From Calditrichia bacterium (lineage in GTDB: Bacteria > Calditrichota > Calditrichia > RBG-13-44-9 > J042), in NCBI GenBank assembly GCA_030430345.1, contig JAUIFT010000182.1, positions 1 to 6,277 on the forward strand: 6,277 bases of DNA. Direction: 5' to 3'. Under the pieces are notes generated by a model. That model made no database searches and was not told the origin of the DNA. It saw nothing but the letters and a program-made list of their open reading frames with translations. Both the position numbers and the translations under genes were made by a program. Below are positions 1-5,235 of this stretch, piece after piece; the first letter of the stretch is position 1, and each line of letters begins with the position of its first letter.

Positions 1-1998
1 ACCTACCGGGTAGATCGCCACACCGGGGAAATTCATCGAATTATCCCGGAGAAAAAAAATGCCTTTATTTATGCCCCAACAGCGAAAACCACCCACCGCC
101 TGGAATCACTTCCCCCTTCCCGGCAACGCAGCGCGGTGTTAAGCGATCAGCAAATTCGCGAGCTTGGCAAGATAGCTAAACAAGCAGAGCAAGCGTTTGG
201 ACAACCGCAGGATATCGAATGGAGCTACGACGAACAGGGCCGTTTATTCATTTTACAATCCCGCCCAATCGTTTTCCCTCCCGGCGGCCGGAGAATTTGG
301 GACAATGCCAATATTGTCGAAAGTTATCCCGGTTTAACCTTGCCGCTCACTTTCAGCTTTATACAGGACTGCTACAAAACCGCTTTTAGCAATACAACCC
401 GCGGCTTTTTACTGCAAAAGAAAACATTAAACAACAGCATGCCACTTTTCAATCAGATGCTCGGTTTGCTAGATGGACGGGTCTATTACAACCTGCTCAA
501 CTGGTACCGGATGCTCTCATTTCTGCCCGGCTTCGAGAAGCACAAAGAAGCCTGGGACGAAATGATCGGCATCGACGCAGCGATGGATTTTCCCGGTCAG
601 CAACTCTCCCTGGTAAACCGCTGCTATGGCTGGCTGTTCATCAGCGGGAAATTGCTGAGTGGGAAAAACAACGCCCGGAAATTTTTCCGGAAATTCAACG
701 CTTTCTATAAAACGGCGCGGGATTGGGATATCGCCAACGCGGATGAAAATGCGCTGATCCATTATTATCACGGGATTGCCAGATCTCTCGGCGCTTTCTG
801 GCATCTGACCCTGTTCAATGATTTTTGCGCAATGAAATATTATCACTGGCTTAAGCAGTTATGCCAACGTTGGGGACTGGAAAAACATACCAATTTACAC
901 AATGATTTACTCGCTGGAGAAAACGGCGTGGAAAGTGTTGCGCCGGTCCAAATGCTCATCAGGCTGGCGGAAAAGGTGCGGGAAAATCCGCTGTATCGGG
1001 CACTGTTCAAAGATGAGAACATACCGATCATCAGGGCCAGAATTCAATACGACCCGGCTTTCGCCACATTGAAACAATCACTTGCAAACTACCTGGCACA
1101 TTATGGCGATCGTAGTTTTGAAGAACTGAAATTGGAGACGCCCGGATTTCGCGAAGCGCCGGAGCAACTGTTGCAGTATATCCACCATTATGCGGAAAGC
1201 GAGCTCAGTATCGCGCAATTGGCAGGGCAGGATCGCCTTATCCGGGAAAAGGCGGAAAAGATTGTTCGCCAAACGTTGCGCCATCCCTTCAAGCGTCTAT
1301 TTTTTGCAATCATTCTCCGGAATTGCCGCCTGGCAGTAAAAAATCGCGAAAATATGCGGTTTGCCCGCTCTCGCTTCTTTGGGCTTATCCGCCGTATTTT
1401 CCGGCGCTTTGGCGAACTGTTTGCTGCCCAGGAGATCATTCCTGCCGATGATATTTTCTACTTAACCCATCAGGAAATATTTGCGACGGTGCAAGGGAGT
1501 TCAGTCACGCAAAACCTGCCCGGGCTGGTAGCCGTTCGTAAAGCGGAATATGCCCGGTATGCATCCCGGCAACTGCCGGAAAGGTTTATCACGCAGGGGA
1601 TTCCCGATCTCAACGATGTAGAAATAGTTGAAGATTTTCAGCAAAACGGCAATGTATTGCAGGGAACCGGCTGCGCCTCCGGCGTTGTGCAGTCGCTGGC
1701 GCAAATCGTGCATCATCCGGAAACAGCGAATATTTGCGGCGACCATATTCTCGTCGCGAAATCTACCGATCCCGGCTGGGTGTTTCTCATGCTGGCCGCA
1801 AAAGGAATTATTGTGGAAAAGGGGAGTGTGTTATCCCATACAGCAATTATTGGCAGGGAGTTGGGGATTCCCACTATTATCGGCGTAAAGAATGCTACTC
1901 AAAGAATTCCCAACGGCAGCCTCCTGAGAATGGATGGGGGCAGCGGGGAAATTGTTCTCAGTGAAAAAGTCCATCGCAACGGCAAAAACGGGAGGTGA
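1..1998 (+). CDS. RPH/PEP-synthase-like ATP-dependent phosphotransferase, C-terminal part (5' end outside window)
   Basis: The frame is open from base 1 to the TGA at 1996-1998, giving 665 visible residues. The in-frame GTG at 136 is internal, because family-like sequence runs through it. Residues ~1-90 are the end of a PPDK/PEP-synthase-type ATP-grasp domain: a YRVDRHTGEI strand, then DIEW (71-74) and LQSRPI (85-90), the usual closing nucleotide-binding motifs. A long middle region (~100-540) contains the family signatures RENMR (449-453) and DDIFYLTHQEI (483-493). The C-terminal swivelling domain (~550-660) has GTGCASG (555-561), STDPGW (588-593) and SVLSHTAIIGRELGIP, whose His613 (codon 1837-1839) is the predicted phosphorylated histidine. 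No PEP/pyruvate-binding barrel follows, so the order ATP-grasp, middle domain, His domain matches rifampin phosphotransferase rather than PEP synthase. Such enzymes pass the ATP beta-phosphate through the histidine to an acceptor held by the middle domain. The acceptor here is unknown; the operon suggests a lipid or lipid precursor. Roughly 220 N-terminal residues are probably missing. The superfamily call is secure, the substrate is not. Confidence 0.88.
   Translation, partial: TYRVDRHTGEIHRIIPEKKNAFIYAPTAKTTHRLESLPPSRQRSAVLSDQQIRELGKIAKQAEQAFGQPQDIEWSYDEQGRLFILQSRPIVFPPGGRRIWDNANIVESYPGLTLPLTFSFIQDCYKTAFSNTTRGFLLQKKTLNNSMPLFNQMLGLLDGRVYYNLLNWYRMLSFLPGFEKHKEAWDEMIGIDAAMDFPGQQLSLVNRCYGWLFISGKLLSGKNNARKFFRKFNAFYKTARDWDIANADENALIHYYHGIARSLGAFWHLTLFNDFCAMKYYHWLKQLCQRWGLEKHTNLHNDLLAGENGVESVAPVQMLIRLAEKVRENPLYRALFKDENIPIIRARIQYDPAFATLKQSLANYLAHYGDRSFEELKLETPGFREAPEQLLQYIHHYAESELSIAQLAGQDRLIREKAEKIVRQTLRHPFKRLFFAIILRNCRLAVKNRENMRFARSRFFGLIRRIFRRFGELFAAQEIIPADDIFYLTHQEIFATVQGSSVTQNLPGLVAVRKAEYARYASRQLPERFITQGIPDLNDVEIVEDFQQNGNVLQGTGCASGVVQSLAQIVHHPETANICGDHILVAKSTDPGWVFLMLAAKGIIVEKGSVLSHTAIIGRELGIPTIIGVKNATQRIPNGSLLRMDGGSGEIVLSEKVHRNGKNGR
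1991..1995 (+). promoter_or_regulatory. Ribosome-binding site for the GNAT-like gene
   Basis: GGAGG, continuing as GGAGGTGA into the stop codon of the upstream phosphotransferase gene, lies 6 nt before the ATG at 2002. It is close to a perfect Shine-Dalgarno match and embeds the upstream TGA, so termination and re-initiation should be coupled. Confidence 0.85.
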
Positions 1999-2001
1999 GA
2001 A

Positions 2002-3141
2002 ATGGCGATCACTAGCTTTGTATTCGATCATGCCCATGCCGAGAAATTTGTGGCCTTCCCCTACCAGCTTTATCGTAGTGATAAACACTGGCTCCCGTCC
2101 CGCCGGCAGGATGTATATGCCCAGTTATCAGAAACATTTCCATTCTACCAAAAGGCCGGCAATCGCCACCGGCATTTTCTCGCGATGAAGGATAAAAAAA
2201 TGCTCGGCAGGGCATCCGCTTTCATTAACCGGGAATTAAAAAACGACAAAGGTGAGCCCGTTGCTACCATCGGCTTTTTTGAATGCGTGCCGGATAAGGC
2301 GGTCGCCCGGGATTTACTTGATGCGTCCCTATCCTGGCTGCTGGCAGATGAACTTGTCAGTGAAATTTGGGGGCCGATGAATTTTGATATCTGGCACGGC
2401 TATCGCTTTATGACAAAGGGATTTGGCCGAAGCATCTTTCCCGGGGAACCATATCAGAAGGATTATTACCCGGAGATGTTTCAGGAGTATGGCTTCATCC
2501 CCCGGCAACGCTGGTTTAGCCTGGAATACAATGCTATCAGCTCGTTAAACTGCCTTTGCGATCTGTGGCTGCAACGCTATCATGAACTGGTGGGACAAGG
2601 CTATTATTTCGCTCATATTCAGCTGGATCACTTCCGGGAAGAGTTGAGCCGCTGGTATCAACTGCTACTGCCCTCTTTCCGCAATTTTTTAGGATTCACG
2701 CCGATTTCCGAAGCAGAATTCGCTGCGATATTTTTGCCATATCGCCCGCTATTTCATTCCCAGTTATTTACCATGGTTTCCGACGAATCTCGCCAGTTAG
2801 CCGGCTATGGCTGTGCTTTTCCGGACGTGGGAGATGCTCTCCGCGCTTTAAAAGGCAGGCGGGATATTTATCATTTATTAAAATTCCGCCGGCAGATGCG
2901 CAAAGCCGAGCGCGTGCTTTTGTATTTTGGAGGCATAACGCCGGCTGAAATGCGCAAAAAAAGTGGATTGGGGCACGCCATCTTCTCCTACATAATCGGG
3001 CAAATTATCACCGCCGGATTCTCGGGAATGACCCTGGCATTGGTAGCCGAGGGAAGCCGGGCCTTAAGATTACTGGGCAATCAAGCAGCGGATTTTCAGC
3101 GGGAATATCAGTTGTATGAATTTTCGCGGAGGACGAAATGA
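2002..3141 (+). CDS. GNAT-like N-acyltransferase-related protein (YghO-type family)
   Basis: A 379-residue protein with no signal peptide and no clear membrane segment, so probably cytosolic or peripheral. The ATG at 2002 has an excellent ribosome-binding site. The N-terminal block FVAFPYQLYRSDKHWLPSRR (16-35), an RHFLAMKD strand (57-64), MLGRASAFINRE (67-78), GFFECVPD (91-98), then LLDASLSWLL (105-114) and GPMNFDIWHGYRF (124-136) match the pattern of a bacterial family related to E. coli YghO. That family is usually annotated as GNAT-type acetyltransferase or N-acyltransferase; the GFFEC...GPMN pair is its most recognisable feature. The C-terminal half (about 200-379) is less distinctive and ends in a conserved-looking LLGNQAADFQREYQLYEF block. 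No member with a proven reaction is known to me. In this operon, between a phosphotransferase and a phosphatidylserine decarboxylase, acylation of an amino group on a lipid precursor is a reasonable guess, no more. The stop overlaps the next start as ATGA. Confidence 0.75.
   Translation: MAITSFVFDHAHAEKFVAFPYQLYRSDKHWLPSRRQDVYAQLSETFPFYQKAGNRHRHFLAMKDKKMLGRASAFINRELKNDKGEPVATIGFFECVPDKAVARDLLDASLSWLLADELVSEIWGPMNFDIWHGYRFMTKGFGRSIFPGEPYQKDYYPEMFQEYGFIPRQRWFSLEYNAISSLNCLCDLWLQRYHELVGQGYYFAHIQLDHFREELSRWYQLLLPSFRNFLGFTPISEAEFAAIFLPYRPLFHSQLFTMVSDESRQLAGYGCAFPDVGDALRALKGRRDIYHLLKFRRQMRKAERVLLYFGGITPAEMRKKSGLGHAIFSYIIGQIITAGFSGMTLALVAEGSRALRLLGNQAADFQREYQLYEFSRRTK
3128..3133 (+). promoter_or_regulatory. 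Ribosome-binding site for psd
   Basis: GGAGGA sits inside the last codons of the GNAT-like gene, 4 nt before the ATG at 3138. With the ATGA stop/start overlap at 3138-3141 it indicates translational coupling of the two genes. Confidence 0.8.
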
Positions 3142-4109
3142 GCAAGCTGCCGGCCATTTTTTATGTTGATCGTCAGGATGGGCAGTTAAAGCAGGAGACT
3201 GTTTTTGCCGGACGTTTTCTCAATTGGGCTTACAATTCTCGCTCGGGATTTTTCCTGACCCACTTTTTGCTGAGCCGGCAGTGGGTTTCCCAACTGTATG
3301 GCTGGTGGCATTGGCAAGCGTGGAGCCGCCGGAAGATTGCCCCGTTCGTCAAACAGATGAACATCGACTGTTCAGAATTACTGCAGCCACTGACATCTTT
3401 TGCTTCTTTTAATGATTTTTTTATCCGCCGGATTGATTTGTCCCGGAGAAGAATTGACCGTCGTCCGGGCATCTGTATCGCCCCGGTTGACAGTAAAATT
3501 TTAGTATATGAGAAAATCAGAGCGGATCGCTCCTTTCCGATTAAACGGCATTCATTCAATCTTGCCGCCTTTCTTCGGAATGACGCGCTCACCCGCCGGT
3601 TTGATGGCGGGGCAATGGCCGTATGCCGTTTACATCTTAAAGACTATCACCATACCCATTTCCCGGACGATGGTGTGCCGGACAGCGCTTACCCCATCAA
3701 CGGCAGATATTACGCTGGCGGGCCTTATGCCCGCCGGCGTTTTCTGCCATTTTTCGCGGAAAATTATCGTACTCGCACAGCCTTTCATTCAAATTCATTC
3801 GGAGAAGTTTTGATGGTAGACATTGGCGCGTTTACCGTCGGTGCCATCCGGCAGGATTTTCAGCCGGGGCAGCCGGTTCGCCGTGGGGATCATAAAGGCT
3901 GGTTCCAACTGGGTGGATCGACAATAGTTTTATTATTTCAAAAAAACGTTATCCGCTTTGATGCGGATCTCCTCGCCAATAGCGCCATTGGCCGGGAAAC
4001 CCAGGTACGGATGGGAGAATCGATTGGGCAGAAAGCCGGCGCAAAAAGATCTGATAAAAGTACTTTGGAAAAAAAACCGGGCAGGAGATTTCATCATGAC
4101 CAGGCATAA
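3138..4109 (+). CDS. psd: Phosphatidylserine decarboxylase proenzyme (PSD2-like subgroup)
   Basis: A 323-residue pyruvoyl-dependent decarboxylase precursor. Members of the family convert phosphatidylserine to phosphatidylethanolamine at the cytoplasmic face of the inner membrane. Visible hallmarks in order: an N-terminal amphipathic, Trp-rich stretch (about 38-62) that may bind the membrane; SFNDFFIRRI (90-99); RRP (108-110); APVDSKI (115-121), with Asp118 the likely catalytic Asp; LHLKDYHHTHFPDDG (165-179), with His171 and His174 in the catalytic-histidine motif; ENYRTRT (208-214); FGEVLMVDIGAFTVGAI (221-237); and GGST (259-262). Self-cleavage between Gly260 and Ser261 should give a beta chain of 260 residues and a small alpha chain whose Ser261 becomes the pyruvoyl group. 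The PVDSK and GGST variants, and the YG...FNDFF N-terminus, resemble the PSD2/clostridial subgroup more than E. coli Psd. The last ~25 residues form a basic, low-conservation tail that overlaps the next gene by 14 nt. Neighbours suggest phosphatidylserine may not be the only substrate. Confidence 0.92.
   Translation: MSKLPAIFYVDRQDGQLKQETVFAGRFLNWAYNSRSGFFLTHFLLSRQWVSQLYGWWHWQAWSRRKIAPFVKQMNIDCSELLQPLTSFASFNDFFIRRIDLSRRRIDRRPGICIAPVDSKILVYEKIRADRSFPIKRHSFNLAAFLRNDALTRRFDGGAMAVCRLHLKDYHHTHFPDDGVPDSAYPINGRYYAGGPYARRRFLPFFAENYRTRTAFHSNSFGEVLMVDIGAFTVGAIRQDFQPGQPVRRGDHKGWFQLGGSTIVLLFQKNVIRFDADLLANSAIGRETQVRMGESIGQKAGAKRSDKSTLEKKPGRRFHHDQA
3712..3740 (+). repeat. Strong GC-rich hairpin inside psd
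   Basis: Arms ACGCTGGCGGGC (3712-3723) and GCCCGCCGGCGT (3729-3740) pair over 12 bp with one G-U wobble, around a 5-nt CTTAT loop. A run of four T (3740-3743) follows directly. It lies wholly within the psd reading frame (around residues 192-201), so amino-acid coding could explain it. The stem is strong but the T-tract is short, so an intragenic pause or attenuator is possible and a full terminator unlikely. Confidence 0.5.
4083..4088 (+). promoter_or_regulatory. Ribosome-binding site deciding the btaA-like start
   Basis: AGGAGA lies 7 nt before the ATG at 4096, inside the 3' end of psd. It singles out 4096 over the longer in-frame ATG at 3958, which would add 46 residues read out of frame from conserved psd sequence. 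Confidence 0.8.
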
Positions 4110-5235
4110 AATACATTACGCTCAATGCTGGGAAGATCCGGCAACCGTCAAGGCCGCCCTGCAAATTACCCCGCAGGATGATCTTCTTTCCATCGCTTCC
4201 GCCGGTGATAATACCTTTGCACTCTTATTGGACAATCCCGCCAGCATCACCGCAATTGATTGCAATCCCGCGCAAATTTATCTCAGCGAGTTAAAAATGC
4301 GCGCGATACAAATATTGACTTATGAAGATTGCCGGCGCTTTCTCGGCGTTACGCCCTGCACTAAACGGCAACGGATTTACCAAAGGTTAAAAAACGCGCT
4401 CAGTGAAGATGCCCGGAGGTTCTGGGATAGTCAGCTAACTGCCATTGATAAGGGGGTGATTCACTGCGGAAAATTTGAAGCATATTTTGCCATTTTTCGC
4501 CGCTGGATTCTCCCGCTGATTCATTCCCCGAAAACCTGCCGGGATTTACTGCAAACACGCTCGATGGAAGAGCGGGAAAAATTCTATGCAGAAAAATGGG
4601 ATTGCCGGCGTTGGCGTTGGCTCTTTCGCGCTTTCTTTAACGAAATGCTCCTGGGCAAACTGGGCAGATATCCGGATGCCTTTAAGTTCGTCTCCGGCAA
4701 GAATATCGCTGAAGAATTACTGCAGAGATCCCGTCGTGGCTTAACAACCGGCAATAATGCCGGGAACTACTTTCTGGATTATATCCTTAACGGAGAATTT
4801 AGTAAACGGGATGTCCTCCCCCCTTATTTACTGGCAAAAAATTTTTCCTATCTAAAAAATAATCTTGAGCGGATTCGCCTGGTTTGTACCGACATCAACA
4901 GCTATCTGCAAAGACAGCCGGCAACAGCGTTCTCCGCATTTAATTTGTCCGATGTATTCGAATACATGTCGCCAACATTGTTTGAAAAAACTATCGCCAA
5001 TATTCTCCGGGTCAGCAACGCCGGCACAAGGATCGCTTTCTGGCACTTATTTATTCCCCGGCCACTAATACCAGCCTGGCAAGATTTCTTAAATCCCCGG
5101 CCAGAGCTTTCCGAAAGACTGTATCAGCAAAGCCGGACATTCTTCTACGGCGGATTCCAGCTCTGGGAATTATCAACGGCACCAAATTCTTCAGAAGGAG
5201 TGCAATCATGTTCCAGTATGCATTTCACACCTTAA
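4096..5235 (+). CDS. btaA: BtaA-like SAM-dependent 3-amino-3-carboxypropyltransferase (DUF3419 family)
   Basis: A 379-residue protein. BtaA transfers the 3-amino-3-carboxypropyl group of S-adenosylmethionine to diacylglycerol, giving diacylglyceryl-homoserine, the precursor of DGTS betaine lipid. Family signatures seen: HYAQCWEDP at the N-terminus (7-15); the SAM-site SAGDNTFALLL (35-45) followed by AIDCNPAQ (53-60) at the end of the second strand; ELKMRA (65-70); VIHCGKFEAYFAIFRRWILP (121-140); a mid-region GLTTGNNAGNYF (215-226); and FNLSDVFEYMSPTLFEKTI (282-300). Length is near the ~380-415 residues of known BtaA proteins. The methyltransferase-fold pieces and the FNLSD/FEYMS block make the family firm, while the exact acceptor (diacylglycerol or another hydroxyl or amine) is unproven. 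No btaB-like N-methyltransferase is visible, so the product may stop at an unmethylated homoserine lipid or be diverted. The C-terminal ~20 residues look unconserved and overlap the permease gene by 28 nt. The symbol reflects homology, not proven function. Confidence 0.88.
   Translation: MTRHKIHYAQCWEDPATVKAALQITPQDDLLSIASAGDNTFALLLDNPASITAIDCNPAQIYLSELKMRAIQILTYEDCRRFLGVTPCTKRQRIYQRLKNALSEDARRFWDSQLTAIDKGVIHCGKFEAYFAIFRRWILPLIHSPKTCRDLLQTRSMEEREKFYAEKWDCRRWRWLFRAFFNEMLLGKLGRYPDAFKFVSGKNIAEELLQRSRRGLTTGNNAGNYFLDYILNGEFSKRDVLPPYLLAKNFSYLKNNLERIRLVCTDINSYLQRQPATAFSAFNLSDVFEYMSPTLFEKTIANILRVSNAGTRIAFWHLFIPRPLIPAWQDFLNPRPELSERLYQQSRTFFYGGFQLWELSTAPNSSEGVQSCSSMHFTP
5195..5200 (+). promoter_or_regulatory. 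Ribosome-binding site for the permease gene
   Basis: AAGGAG lies 7 nt before the ATG at 5208, inside the 3' end of the btaA-like gene. It is the only strong Shine-Dalgarno near the open frame and fixes the start of the last gene. Confidence 0.8.

Noticed and set aside
136..138. GTG as the start codon of the first gene
   Set aside because: The frame is open from base 1 and the residues before it (YRVDRHTGEI and following) fit the PPDK ATP-grasp domain, so the gene begins outside the window and this GTG codes for an internal valine.
675..690. Short inverted repeat CCGGAAA / TTTCCGG with a 2-nt gap
   Set aside because: It is within conserved coding sequence, only 7 bp per arm, and has no promoter or operator context.
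517..1746. Several reverse-strand open frames of 60-110 codons across the first gene
   Set aside because: They lie opposite strongly conserved phosphotransferase sequence, have no recognisable motifs, and are expected by chance from the codon composition.
1..1998. Antibiotic-resistance call (rifampin phosphotransferase) for the first gene
   Set aside because: Only domain order and phosphohistidine motifs are shared with that enzyme; the middle acceptor domain cannot be matched by eye and the operon context is lipid-like, so resistance is not supported.
3712..3743. Hairpin as a true transcription terminator
   Set aside because: The T-run is only four long, and the tightly overlapped downstream genes need transcription to continue through it.
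3958..4095. Longer start for the btaA-like gene at ATG 3958
   Set aside because: It would overlap psd by about 150 nt with residues unlike any BtaA, and the ATG at 4096 has a good ribosome-binding site and precedes the conserved HYAQCWEDP motif by only six residues.
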